A DNA stretch of 64,000 bases. Source: Symsagittifera roscoffensis. Lineage: Eukaryota > Xenacoelomorpha > Acoela > Convolutidae. The translations under genes and the position numbers were made by a program. The notes under the pieces are model-generated. The model was not told the DNA's origin. It worked only from the letters and a program-made list of their open reading frames with translations, and did not search any database. Positions 36,193 through 47,560 of the stretch are shown here, piece after piece (position 1 is the first letter of the stretch; each line of letters opens with the position of its first letter). Where the stretch lies: the NCBI RefSeq assembly GCF_963678635.1, contig NC_087064.1, positions 23,800,539-23,864,538 of the forward strand. Reading direction: 5' to 3'.

Positions 36193-36845
36193 TTTTTGCC
36201 TTGCTCGCGGTAATTTGTTTGTCGAAAATTGAAGTTATCCACCAATCTTAGTATTGGCTTTCCGCCTCTACCTGATGGCTTTTAGTTTTGTCGATTTTTA
36301 TTTGATTTGCTTGTTGCTCATAAAATACCTAAAAAAATTTTGAGCATACTCTGAGAAACAATGATTATATTATATTTTTTGTCCATAACATAAGTATTGT
36401 AATGGTTCAGCAATTTTGCTGATAGCTACATGGTGTCAGATTGGGTTATGACATAGTCAACTTATTTTGTATCGTTGGGATTGAAAAATCACTTTTAAAA
36501 ACTTTTTCGAATTTTTATTTTACTCTGTCTCATTCTCTTTTACTCGCCCGGTCGGATTCAAGCCGCATCTGCCGTCTCAAACATTAGTTTTGTCTCTACG
36601 CCAGATACGCCGGGTGTTGATTGGATTTGAATTTATAATTAGCAATCGGTATCAAAGCCAAAATTACCTCAGCCAAAAACCTTGATGCCAAAAAAGAAAC
36701 TCAAAAAATAAGAAGTCTTAGCGTGTTACCTTTGCAATAAGCAAGTGTATTGCAATCGGACACTAGACTTTTCATCTCGTACAGAATTTCTGGACTCATC
36801 TCTAGTGGTACCTTCCGAGCTTTCAACTAAAACTATCATAGACTA
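36193..36845. other. Spacer after the transposase
   Basis: AT-rich spacer without a gene. At 36734-36776 a ~43-bp block (gcaataagcaagtg ... cactagactttt) is shared, diverged, with 40218-40259, just after exon 1 of the downstream gene. This supports internal duplication within the locus. No inverted partner marking the transposon's right end was found. Confidence 0.5.
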
Positions 36846-37270
36846 TAGTTACTACAGATGTGCTTTCATATAGATTACTGCAAATGCAGTTAGGTATATA
36901 TGCATTTTTTGATTTCAATTCAAATTTTTCTGCTAAGAGTTAGGTAATTTGCGCTCTCCATTTACGAACTAGCAAATGACGAGAACCCAACGTCATGGGC
37001 TTCTAGTTTCGAAAGTGGAATTTGATAAGATTTTCTAGCTGAATAAAAACTTACCTATTGATCCAGCTTTCTCAAGCTGGATTAATGTTATCAAAAAAGC
37101 GCCAATCATACTTTGTTTGAGGAATTTAACGAGCTTAGAGTGCATATACTCTTTTCTTTGAAATTCAACAAACTCATGATTTTCTGTCTGTATAATTCTA
37201 AATTTCATTCTGCGTTCTTCATGGTTTTCTATCTGCGTTCATTACTCTTTTCCAACTGTCAGTTGGCTAT
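36846..37270 (+). repeat. Intergenic module M, copy 3
   Basis: The fullest match to copy 1 (28128-28545): tactacagatgtgc, a gcgctctccatttacgaac zone, tttcgaaagtggaatttg, AATAAAAACTT (37042 on), the hairpin, tatcaaaaaagcgccaatc, and a tactcttttccaactgtcag end. The hairpin here is perfect: ATCCAGCTT (37061-37069), loop TCTC, AAGCTGGAT (37074-37082). Confidence 0.8.
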
Positions 37271-37626
37271 GTTTTTTGGCAATACTATTTTGAAGATTAG
37301 CTGTTATTGATTTTAATATGCTGGATTTAATTGTTTGAGATTTTTCTACAGACTTTTGAATCAAAAGAAAAATTTAAATTGCCTGAGAAATTAAAGCTAA
37401 ATAGTTTATTCGTCTAATATCAATTTTGCAAAGATAAATTTTGGCAATTAAGCCATTACTAATTTTCTAGAAAAATTGTAGTTCCTCTCGCAAAACCATT
37501 TCCATTAAAACTAGGAAAAATATGTTTTCAAAATGATTTTTTTGTCAAAAATAACTAGTTGGAGACTCTGTGCTTCTTGCAAAACCATGGGCAATTATGG
37601 TTTTTTCTATTGGTGTTCTATAAAGT

Positions 37627-38095
37627 GTAGCATGGGCGGATTTAAGAGACGGGAGGGGCACCCTTCGCTCAGAGATTCGACCCCCTGCCGACGCAAAGGG
37701 TCCCCATTTGTTCTATTTTGAGATATCCGTTTTAGTTGATGGACCCTAAAGTTTTTCCAAAGGCGCCTTTTTCGGGAGGGCGCGCCAAAAAAAATCAATT
37801 TTCTGGTCAAAGTTTTTCAAAAAGTGCCTATAAACACTTTTTTTGGACTGTTTTTTTATAATTTTGCCTGCGGCGCAGAACAATTTACCAAAACAGATTC
37901 TTTTTAGTCCTTTGTGAAAGCTCGGAAATTGGCTTTGGTCAACCTAAAAAAAGTCGACAAAATTTTCGGAATTCGGAGTCACAAAGCTAGACCATTTTTA
38001 ATCTTTTTGATTTTTCGCGACGATGAACTTTATACTAAAAATGGCGCCAATTTATGCTAATATTGAGGGGGGAGCGCGCTCCAAAAAAACGCAAT
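37627..38095 (-). mobile_element. hAT-like repeat fragment, inverted orientation
   Basis: It begins catgggcggatttaagag, close to the CAGxxGCGGAT end of the 14173 element, and then carries its interior blocks: gattcgaccccctgccg (reverse of gtcgaatc...), aaaggcgcctttttcg, ggcgcgcc, gcctgcggcgc and a gcgcgc block. The opposite terminus is not found, so it is truncated. Confidence 0.6.
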
Positions 38096-38229
38096 TTTTG
38101 ATCAAAACTTCCATAAACGCATTTTTGACCTGTTCATGTGACTTTATTTTAAGCGAAAAGAAGCACCAATGCTCTGAAAATATCCACAAACGATTTTCGG
38201 AAAACATTCATAATACTCTTATTGTCTAA

Positions 38230-39015
38230 AGTAGGACATAACCAGTTAGCTTTTTCTGTGTTTTTATCATCTCGAGCATCAAACAAAAAACTGACCGATA
38301 AGCAGCACTCCCTTCTCCTATTTGGCAATCACTTGGATCAGGAAATCCGTCCTGATGTTGTCGACTTTAGGACCAAAATTCCAGAGTAGTCCGGAGTCGA
38401 GTCTTTCGGGTAGTCGAAGTCGTGTACCTGATTAAAGTTTTGGATGAAACCTCACAACGTCGTCAAATCTTATAGAAGCCCCTGAAGTGTGTTAGGACGA
38501 AGTCATTGTCATTTGTAGGACTCTCGTCTTGGCTATGCTGATAATTTATTTGTTACTCATGTTCGATTGTCGATCTCGTTATTTACGAGCGAAGCCGCTG
38601 AAAACCAAACAAGCTGAAGGTCACAAAACTCAAAAAAAGGTTATAGAGGCAGAGAGCTTAAAGTAGACCTCACAAAAGATCAAGTCGTAGAAAGATAGCA
38701 AAAAAGCTCCAAACATTTAAAAACAAGATCTATAAAAAGTTAGTCACTACGTTTGTGACTCGAGAAGCCGAAAAAGAACTCATTTTTTTGGTCAAACCTT
38801 TCGAAAAACTGACTACAAATGGTAATTTGCCTGGGGCTCAGATATTTGCCTGGGGTTCTAATAACCTAACAACTGATACGGATTTACTAAATTGTTATAA
38901 GGAGTAACCGTATGAAAAACTGCAACCAGGGTTTTTCTGTTTATAGTGAGTAATGAACAGAGTGATTTGCATATGTTTGTTGTTTTTTTTTCAGGAAAAA
39001 ACTTCAAATTCTCTA
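38230..39015. other. Non-coding stretch with no recognised gene
   Basis: No open frame or repeat that I can classify. The zone has slightly higher GC with gtcgaagtcg-like strings near 38400. Confidence 0.4.
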
Positions 39016-39510
39016 ACTAAAGATGTGCAATCATACACATTCTTGCTTTTATCAATACACTTTCGTGCACATGCTGTTTTGAGTTCGATTGAAACTGTTC
39101 TGCTGAAAATTATGTATATAGCCAGAAAAGTCTTAAATTTTTTTTTCAAAAAAGTCTTACAAATTGTTCAGGCTCAAAATTACTTGTTCGCAGTTTGACT
39201 TTTGATTTCTTCGTTAGTTCTGTGCTTTGTTTAGATCGTGATCAACTTCGAGTTTCCAAAAAACGTGATCAACTTCGAGTTTCCAAAATGGAACTGAATG
39301 ATCAGATTTCCCAGCGGAATTTAAAATTTACCTATCGATCCAGTTTCTCATAAGCACCACTCATAACTTTTTCTGGAAATTCAGAGGGCTCTAAGGGCAA
39401 ATGTTATTTCTTTAAAGTTCGAAACTTGAATTTTTTCAAAGACACGTTTGTTTTTTTTTCTGTTTTTTCTGGCGTGCATTGACTTTTTTCCAACTCTCTG
39501 TTAGTTATGT
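39016..39510 (+). repeat. Intergenic module M, copy 4
   Basis: Diverged copy: aaagatgtgcaatcat, a gttctgctgaaaa zone, ggaatttaaaatttacc in place of AATAAA, atcgatccagtttctca where the hairpin is broken, then a cttttttccaactc end. An extra tandem gatcaacttcgagtttccaaa occurs twice at about 39238-39288. It lies about 490 bases upstream of the next gene. Confidence 0.65.
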
Positions 39511-39906
39511 TTTAATTAGACCAGCATTTTTTGGCTTATGCATTCTAGTAAGCTTTGAACATAGTTCCATCTCTCTCCAGGAAAAAAAATTACTTAGAAA
39601 ATCTAAATCTCAATCGAGCTGGTTGAAGTTATTGCATATTTTTTCGTATAATTTAAGGAAAAAATATGCTTAAAAAAACTAATTCTCAAGACATTGGCTA
39701 TCATGCAAACTCAAATGAATCGATCTAAACATCGCTGTGCTGTACTAAATTTAAACTTCATATTGATTATTTTCTATTGATAGACTGAATATATTGCTTT
39801 GTTCTGTTGTTGTTGTTCAGCATAGTTGCGATAGTTATTAACTCAAATTGTGTTGTTTCAGATTGAATGTTTTATAATACTTTTGATAGGAAACAACTCC
39901 AGCCAA

Positions 39907-39913
39907 TATAAAA
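39907..39913 (+). promoter_or_regulatory. TATA-like box upstream of the Lys-rich gene
   Basis: TATAAAA lies 87 bases before the ATG at 40000, with a tatactcag acceptor-like site at about 39971-39980 between them. Either a short TATA-driven leader or trans-splicing could give the mRNA 5' end. In such AT-rich DNA a TATA match alone is weak evidence. Confidence 0.25.
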
Positions 39914-39999
39914 TTGCAGCCGTTTTATTTGACAACTTCGAGACCCTTTATCTAACTACTAGGAATATTCTTATACTCAGCTGACTCAAGAACATTGTG

Positions 40000-42503
40000 A
40001 TGTCTGAGTCGTCACTAATTGACTTAACAAATCTGATGCCCCCAAAAATGTTCCCAAAAACTTCTGATTCCATCACTATCATTGAGCCGTTTGATGCCAG
40101 TTTTAAGATCCCCAAAATAGCTACTAACAAAAAACCGTCGAAACGCCAATCTTCAAAGGTGAGTAGTTCAAAGTGTTTTGTTCGGAAAATTACCCATAAT
40201 CACGCAATGGTGTAAAGCGATAAGCAGGGGTGTTGCAACCGGGTACTAGACTCTTTATCCGTAAAAATTTATCAAGTAAACGACGAATTTTTTTGCGCTA
40301 TCGTCAGCTTAGTGTTTTATTAAGACCCTTACTTTTTTCTAACCTAAGTCGCAAGTATTATTTATTGATAGCGTTTGCTTTGTTAGCTTTTTTGATAGCG
40401 TTATTGATATATATATATATATTTTCAAATAACATAACAAAAACTCTATTTTAGATTTTTTTCTATTTCAATATATCTCGCAAATTTTCGAAACGCATAA
40501 TCTATACATAATTTAGCTTAACGCTTTGAGATTTGCTACATGCCGAGTTTTTGTAGATGCCTTCAATTTGTTATAATCTAAATTGTGTCTATTTGTAAGA
40601 ATTAAATTGATTTTTGGTCGGCTTATGGATTTTGTCCTAATTTTTGTCGGCTAACTTGCCGGATTTATTAAATTTTCTAATAATTTTTATAAATTGCCTG
40701 CCTTATATTTAATTAAAATAGGAGGCGAGTTCTTAATGTTCAGTCGAAAGAAATGATTGTTGGAAGCACCCTTGCATGATCAACCAGGCGCAATTGTTTG
40801 TACTCTTTTATTGATTCTTTTTGACGTTCCTCGAAAATTACGCGTCCAAATGATTGGTTCTGTCAAAAGAACGACTGGTGGGAAAGTTCGCTACAAATTT
40901 GTCTACAAACAATGTTTGTATACAAAAAGTTATGGCTTCGGAAAGATCAAAATTTTTGATTTTTTGTTTGTTTTTTGATTTTTTTGTTTCTCAAAAACTG
41001 TCCTCCCAAATCTGAGTTTGGAAAGTGCTCTCATAAAAGACAATAATTGTTTTTCTTACCGTTTTTTGAAAGTCATTGCTTTTTTCCGAAAACTGTCTTC
41101 TGTATTCTGAGTTTTGCGTTCAATCAAAATAACAGGTTATGAAAATCTCTTCTGTATAAGCGACTACGCCCAAAAGTTTTTCACAATTAAAGTAAAGAAT
41201 GATTTTTGGAAAAAGTAAAATTTTTGATTTACAGATCGTTTTTTGGAAATTTTTCGCCTTTTCTCGGAAATTAACCAGCCAATTTTTTGTTTGAATTTTT
41301 GATCAATCGAGAAACTCTTATTTGAAAGTCTTCTCTGCTAACGCGGATGCGACCTTCTTTCTACAATAAAAAAAAACCTATTTTTTCGGTAAGTCACTTT
41401 TTGAATTTTTGATTGTTTTTATAACGTTTCTTGTAAACTCCGTGAGGTTCAATCGTTTTAACCGGTTACGAAAAATTTTCCTGTTGAAGCCGCGTCTCAT
41501 TAGTTTTTTTCTTCCTATTTTTTGTTTTGTTCTTACGAAGGTTTCAATTTCTCATAAGTTTTCGGCCTTCACTTTTTTCTTAGTATAGAAACAGCTATGG
41601 TTTTTTGGCAAAGTCAAATTTTGAAAATTCACATCAATCACATCAGCCATTTTAAAATAGTTATCAAAAAACCTACTTCCAGCTGTAGCTAGGCCTCTAA
41701 GTACTTTTTATCGAGACATAAGAAAATTTTGGTTCTGGATTTCTTAAACATTTTTGTTTTCTTTTATTTTTTTTTGTGCTTTATCTCCTTTATTTTGGTA
41801 GGGCTTAATGTTGAAATTACACCATTTATACCGCATGAATAAAACAAATTTTAAGAATGTCAAACAGGTAACTCCAGCTTTAGATGTTTTTTTTTCTCGA
41901 ATTATACGAAAATTTTGATTCACTCACCTAGTTCTTTCGACTTGTTTTTTGTGATGTTTTTGTTGCCTCTGTGTAGAAAATTTCCTAATTTGAGGAAATT
42001 GTTTTTGGCTCAAATGGTTGGTTTTCTAGAAAAAAATCGCTGATAAAAAAAAGATGGCAAGTACATTCGATGTGAAGACTAAGACTACTCATACCACGAA
42101 GACTGCTTCTACCTTAAAGACTGCTCTCGCCCCTAAAGCAAAGGCTAAGCAGCAGAAAAAATGGATTGCTCAAAGTAAATGTCCGAGAACTCTCCGATTC
42201 AGAAATTTGAAACAAGTTGGCACATTGGCTGAAATGAAGCTGAAATTACGCCAAATGTTTCCTAGTATAAAACTAGTTAGTTTCTTGCACTCCAGAAAAA
42301 ATCAACTCACTTTAAATGGATGGCTGGTGTTTCACGACGCAAAAGGATTAATTGACACGAGAATAATCCTGGAAACAGATCGTCCTTTTGGCCTCGAGCT
42401 GATGCGAGAAGGTGATGCGGCACCACTTCAAAATACAGCGCAAAAAATGGAAAAAAAAGTTGTCAGAAAGTTGTCAGAAAAAATTGTTGTACATGTGGGT
42501 TGA
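40000..42503 (+). CDS. Two-exon gene for a Lys-rich protein with a possible RRM-like domain
   Basis: Exon 1 (40000-40158) encodes 53 residues, Ser/Pro/Lys-rich, ending at a strong donor AAG|GTGAGT. Exon 2 (42030-42503) follows an acceptor ggttttctag. The junction is phase 0 and gives a continuous basic linker (KRQSSK then KKIADKKK). Exon 2 alone also opens with an ATG at 42054. Residues after the Lys/Thr-rich segment read LRFRNL, a helix EMKLKLRQMF, then LNGWLVFHDAKG, a beta-alpha-beta-beta order that recalls an RRM fold; the RNP residues are not canonical, so this is only suggestive. The frame has no lesions. The 1.87 kb intron holds a segment shared with the intron of BEN1, which ties the gene to the same element. 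Function unknown. Confidence 0.5.
41680..41960 (+). promoter_or_regulatory. Intronic segment shared with the BEN1 intron
   Basis: Two local copies (about 41708-41760 and 41890-41950) of tatcgagacataagaaaatttt / tctcgaattatacgaaaatttt, each followed by a ttcttaaac or tcactcacct stretch. The first intron of BEN1 has the counterpart tcatcgagacacgaaaattt at about 29683-29720, followed by tcacctcattttt and later by ctctgtgt. Conservation in two different introns suggests a regulatory role or a shared duplicated origin. Confidence 0.45.
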
Positions 42504-42523
42504 AATGACCAAACATTTTTGGG

Positions 42524-42645
42524 TTAATTTTATTCAAAAAGTGCCAATCGTAGGTTGTTTCAGAAATTGAAAAAGCTTTTTGGTTTTTTTTTTATTTTCG
42601 TTGATATTTGAAAGTTGAGATTTTTCAAAAAATGCTATGTTTTTT
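42524..42645 (+). repeat. Intergenic module M, copy 5 (partial, 3' part)
   Basis: It starts 20 bases after the stop of the Lys-rich gene with gggttaattttattc then aaaaagtgccaatcgtagg and an aaagttgagatttttc block, matching the part of module M downstream of the hairpin. Confidence 0.55.
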
Positions 42646-43302
42646 GTTTAAAGTCTTTGCCACATTCTAGTTTGTATGACCAATTTAGACCGAAAATTAA
42701 CAATACTAAAAAGGGATAGCTGGTTGCTGTGCATGTAGCACACACTATTCACACCATAATCATTGAAAAAACTACACATTTTTTTTCAAATTGCTTCATT
42801 CTTCATGTTTTTTGTGTCATCAGTGTATCTAAACGAAAGCCTAGAATTTCATAGCAAAAGTTAATTGAAACGTTTGGCCACAGTTTCCTAACATCTAATA
42901 TATACCAAAACAAAAAACAAAAAATTCTGAGCTTTGGGGAAAAATTCAAACTTTTTTGGGACTATTTTTTTGCTCGTTCTTTTTTTTGCATTCAAAATTG
43001 GCTCGTTTGAATCAAGGGATATTCTTTGATTTAATAAATGGCTCGCTTTTAAAATTTTAGTTTTCTTCAATTGGTGTTTGTTTTGAGAACTATTTGTCTT
43101 GTTGACTTGAGATGCGATATTTGCATTACACTTTTTTTTGTAAATCTTTTTTGTTCCAATGTGTTCTCTAGTATCTCTTCAAAAACCTTGCTAATGGGCA
43201 AAATAAAATCAAGCATTATAGAAGTAGAGGTATTGTTGTATCTAAGAATTGACTTTCTAGCTTGTCTGCTCCAGAAATTTTTTGGTGAATTTCAGTTTTT
43301 GC

Positions 43303-43430
43303 GGAACTGCAGAAGGTTTGCTGGGAATTGTCAACGAGATATACAGGTTTTTTTTTGAAAAAAGTATTTTGAGATAACTCTTTCTCCAGTGTTTCCCCTA
43401 GGGATCAGATTAGGACCTTGCTGCTATCTA
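43303..43430 (+). repeat. Direct repeat, copy 1 (partner 44378-44500)
   Basis: About 120 bases running from actgcagaaggtttgctgg through an acgagatatacagg stretch to gatcagattaggaccttgct recur 1.07 kb downstream with about one change in eight. No domain is recognised in the short frames that cross either copy. Confidence 0.75.
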
Positions 43431-43560
43431 TCGCGCGCTCATTACGAAGCCAAAGTGTTCTTTTTGGAAAATCTAAGCAGATTCCGCAATAAGGACGTTC
43501 CCTTTAACCTTCCTTTATTTTTTCATTATCTCTGATCGTTCCGACCAAATTTTTAAAAGA

Positions 43561-43770
43561 CTTGTCTCTGGAATCCAGGAACATACAGACACAAAATTGT
43601 GCACCTATTCAGTGCACAATTTGGCCTGGTAAGGCTCCATTTCAAAATTATTATACATCGGTGCCATGAGAAAAATTACAGGGTTGGTCAGTCAAAAATG
43701 AATGTCAAAAAAAATACCAAAGGGGGACTCTTTGGTTGGCGAGGGCGTCGAGTCTGAGGGTTGGCAATAT
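43561..43770 (+). repeat. 70-bp shared block joined to a hAT-like fragment
   Basis: 43561-43640 (gaatccaggaacatacagac, then attgtgcacctattcagtgc) is repeated at 52378-52446. It is followed at 43690-43765 by ataccaaagggggactct and gtcgagtctgaggg, an eroded form of the hAT-like interior block. Confidence 0.6.
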
Positions 43771-44377
43771 CCTTTTAACTCAACAAATTTGGTTCAAGTT
43801 ATTTAACTTAATATTGCTCATTTTGGGATCAATTCTTAACTGATTTGAGCACGTAGTAAACCTTGTCGAAAATCCAAGTAACTTAAAAAGACCATTTTTG
43901 TTCGCTTAACTGGCCCAAGGTTGCCGAGGTGGGCAGCAAATTGTCACCAACTATGAATCGTTTACAGGGTATCGGAATTTTACAACCTCGATTGCTATAT
44001 TTCATTTTTTGAAGTAATTCTTGCAATTTCGGTTCACAGTTTTTTGAAACTTGAAAAAATTGATTTTTGTTGACCTATTATTTCTATCTCCCAAATGTGA
44101 GAAATTTGAGTAATTTGAGTAGACCATACCATACATAACTTTTACCATTTAAGAGTAATGAGTACGATGCAGCAATTAGAATGGATCAAAGACCAAACAA
44201 GACTGCTCGTATTTCAGTGCAAATCGATTTTTTTTCTAACACGCAATTTTTTTCTTGGTTAACGACTCCAATACTGTCGATGCTTTCGTTTTTGTGTTCT
44301 TTCATGAGTTATAATGATCTTTATAGGAAATGCAGTTGTGGATGTCAGAAAAAATGGATTCACGATGTGATTGCCGA

Positions 44378-44500
44378 ACTGCAGATGGTTTGCCGGAGAT
44401 TGTCACCGAGATATACAGGTTTTTTTGAAAAATACATTTTCAGGTAACCCTCTCTCCAGTATTTACCCTGGGGATCAGATTAGGACCTTGCTGCTATCTA
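44378..44500 (+). repeat. Direct repeat, copy 2 (partner 43303-43430)
   Basis: Second copy of the block described at 43303; it ends at the identical ggatcagattaggaccttgc followed by tgctatct. Confidence 0.75.
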
Positions 44501-44669
44501 AAGAGTTGAGAAGATTTCCTGCAGAAAATTAAGAAACTGACGTTGCAACTTCTAAAAAAAACTTTTTTTTCTCAGGTTTTCTTCTCTATGCAGAGATTGC
44601 ACGGCTTAGTAGATGTGCTTTAATGTAAATTGTGCCTTTTATGAAGATTTTTTTCCAGGAAACTGTTTG

Positions 44670-44853
44670 TCATACAATTTTCATAAATGGCAAACTTTTA
44701 GTCATACAATTTCCATTTATGACAATTTGTTAGTCATACAATTTCCATTTATGGAAAAATGTTTATCATAGAGATTTCATACAATGTTCTGTACGTATGG
44801 CATTGTATGGAATTGTATGAGAAGAAATTTTTCATAAATGGAAATTGTATGAT
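44670..44853. repeat. Cluster of direct and inverted 20-bp repeats
   Basis: TCATACAATTTCCATTTATG occurs at 44702 and 44734, with a variant at 44670. Its exact reverse complement lies at 44833-44852. Between them are further tcatacaatg and cattgtatgg strings. The arms could fold into a long hairpin of about 150 bases. It could be the edge of an inverted-repeat element. Confidence 0.8.
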
Positions 44854-44875
44854 TAGAAGTTTTGGTCAACCCGGG

Positions 44876-45070
44876 TTTTCACGTGTTAAAGAAATCTTAC
44901 GTATGCTACACGGTGACCTTAATAGTTCGTTTAGTAAAACTAAGTTTTCACGGGTTATAGAAAGCTTACGTATGCTGCACGGTTACCTTAAAAGTTCGTT
45001 GAGTAAAATTAAATTTTCACGGCTTAAAGTAAATTTAAATTTACTACACGGGCACTTTCTTAGATCGAAA
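44876..45070 (+). repeat. 69-bp tandem repeat, three copies
   Basis: Copies start at 44876, 44945 and 45014; the third is diverged and truncated. The period is a multiple of three and a frame from about 44759 to 45094 stays open through all three, giving FSRVKEILRMLHG-like repeats of 23 residues. Without a recognisable domain or conserved codon pattern I treat it as repeat DNA, possibly the leader of the adjoining retroelement. Confidence 0.75.
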
Positions 45071-45303
45071 TTAGACCCATTTCAAAAATTTTAAACTGAT
45101 GATTATTGGTCCGATGATTATTTGTGTTACCTTATTTTGCGTGAAAAAAAGTGAAACACACCCGAATACAAAGTTCCTCCCCATTTTCAATGGACAGAAG
45201 AAGAACCTACTACGGCATCAATGAAGCGACACGATTGAGATCATCATCAACTACGACAAAAAACGTCAAACAGTCAATTTATTAAGGTTTTAATGTTCTT
45301 ATT

Positions 45304-46190
45304 TTGGCGCAGACTCTCTGCAATGACATGGGTTGTTCAGTTTCCTTGAAGCTTCAGTTTACAATAATCCAGCGTTATCAGATGCTCAAAGAATCAATCC
45401 ACTACATCCAAAACTCTGTCATGGACTGTGCAAAGGACTGCATTGTAGGCTACTCAAATGATGCCTCATTCTACCTTAATACGATCAACCAGCACTTCGG
45501 ACGACCATAAGACGTTAAAGCTGCTTATCTGACAGTTGGGCAAGTCCAATTGACTGGACGATTGGGCTTGCCCAAGTAGGGACCAGTTAGAAAAAAAATG
45601 TTTAATTCGTTTACCATTTTTCTTCGGCAAATGGTACACATAATCCTCGTCAAGGTTTCCAATCAGATAAAAAAAATTGTCAGCTGTCTCACGTCTGACC
45701 AGTGGTAAACTCTTTCCCGGAGTGCTAAATGGAATGCGCACGCATTGAAGAAATATTTCGACGAACTGACACTCATAAACTTCAAGGTCCGAATAGAGAT
45801 TTACATTAGTCTTGGCAAGATGTCCCAGCGAAACAACGAATAAACGAGAGAACCGATAGCAAAAACTGACAGCGACAAGAACAATGTGACTACTCGAGTC
45901 AAGGGAAGTTCGATACTATTCTTTGCTTGCTTTGAAAAGGAGATTGCAATCTTGAACCATGTAACCAGTACATGAGCCAAAATGAGTATGAGCGACAAAA
46001 ATTGATACAAAAACTCAAACCCAACTTGTTTAAAACAATATTTCACTGGATTGTCAGAGCCAATTCAGATTCAGATTCAGATTTGAAAATTGAGGAGGGT
46101 TCCGGCATTCGACACTACATAGGAATACAAACATCAACAGACGACAGGCATCTTTTTTATAACAACCGCTAATCCAGTGGAAATGAGAAC
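45304..46190 (+). pseudogene. BEL/Pao gag-like remnant
   Basis: The frame from 45304 gives a helical segment ending NTINQHFGRP, then a stop. The same frame continues DVKAAYLTV, as in the end of BEL-type gag where a helix is followed by FGRP. Later frames give WNAHA, KKYFDELTL and SLGKMSQR blocks. Multiple stops and shifts show it is dead. The assignment rests on position upstream of clear pol blocks more than on the gag sequence itself, which evolves fast. Confidence 0.5.
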
Positions 46191-46569
46191 CAATGGGAAA
46201 GAAGAAAAGTCACAGTAACGACACTAGACAACAAATCAACACATACGACAATTGGAATTCAGCCAACAGCAGTAAATTTTTTCACGGTTCGTCTAATAAC
46301 ACAATAAATCAGCAACAACAGCAAAACGAAACTACACGCACACAAAAATTCATCGTAACACTGATAACATAATTGTTATCAAAACTCAGAATGCAAAGGA
46401 CACACTAATGGTGAATCACAATCAAAAAGGCAACAGATGAATACAAGGAACAGCAGCAAACTCTCTAACCGGAAAACAACAGACGCCTCACGTACACATG
46501 CAGCAATCCAGTAAAAGCGTCTTGGATTCGACCACAAATACAACTTCAAGCAATAGTTTTATGTTTGTT

Positions 46570-47560
46570 TTATCTAGACAAAGTCTAGCATATGTGCTCT
46601 ATTGGACAACGCCAGGGACAACACCCAAATCACGAAAATGGTTTCCAATATAATAAACATACAACACGAAACGACGCAATGTCTGAAAGTTGATTCGCTC
46701 TACAACGACCACTCACACTGTTACAGCTACGACAGACGTCAGCATAGGACTTGGAACTCATGGAACACCAAAACCTATGAACATTCGACAAGCGTACGCA
46801 ACATCACTCGAAAATTTCAAAATACCCATGGTTGAGATTGACCTTTTGAATGATGTTTGCAAAGACAACAGTCATCTTCAACAAGCGTAATTCCTCCATC
46901 TAGGAAACAAGAAAATCGGAATCCTTAGTGGATCAGTTGCATTCGGATCAAAACCCCAAAACTACAGACGAAAAAGACCCAACAAGGATGGGCAGACAAG
47001 CAGAAACAGCTTCAAATTGTTCACACATATAAAAATATCAAAAAAGACGAGAGAGAAAACCTTTTTTTGAGAACTTTTTTGGCCGCTTGAAGGTGTTTAC
47101 TATAATCAACCACAAAGAAAAGAACACTCGTCAGAAGACATGGAAGCAAATGCAATCTTGGATTAGACCATATGTCACAATGGCGAACGATACTAAATTG
47201 GGTTCGCCTTCGGAGAAACCACGTGACTTTCGACAACAACTTTTTTTTGGCCAAAGAAACGTTTGAACGAGTACACGAAATTGAAAGAGAAATCAGAAGA
47301 AACAGTTCGAAAAGAAATTGAAAGGCTAATAATAGACTACAAATCGAACATTGAGAGGGTTCAGTTTCTTATCCATCATCCAGTTAGCAGCAAAAACAAA
47401 CCATGCGCCTTTTCTCCACAACAATAACGTGATCTTGACAACGAGGAAGGTTTTGCAGAGCTTCTCATATCAATTGAGGAAAACTGATGCAAGGACGAAT
47501 TTATTCAATTTTTCGAAAATGCGACATCACCGCAGCAACACATAACATCGAGGTTGTACG
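46570..47560 (+). pseudogene. BEL/Pao protease-linker and N-terminal reverse transcriptase remnant
   Basis: The region 46690-46930 has a Thr-rich stretch followed by IDLLNDVCKDN and KIGILSGSVAFG, where BEL elements have an ILIGSD-type block before RT. At 47185-47330 shifted frames give a RNHVTFDNNFFLAK block and an RKEIERLIIDY block, as in the RT entry segment. At about 47360-47400 comes QFLIHHPVSSKN, equivalent to the YLPHHPV motif that starts BEL RT. The frame breaks at least three times. Confidence 0.65.
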
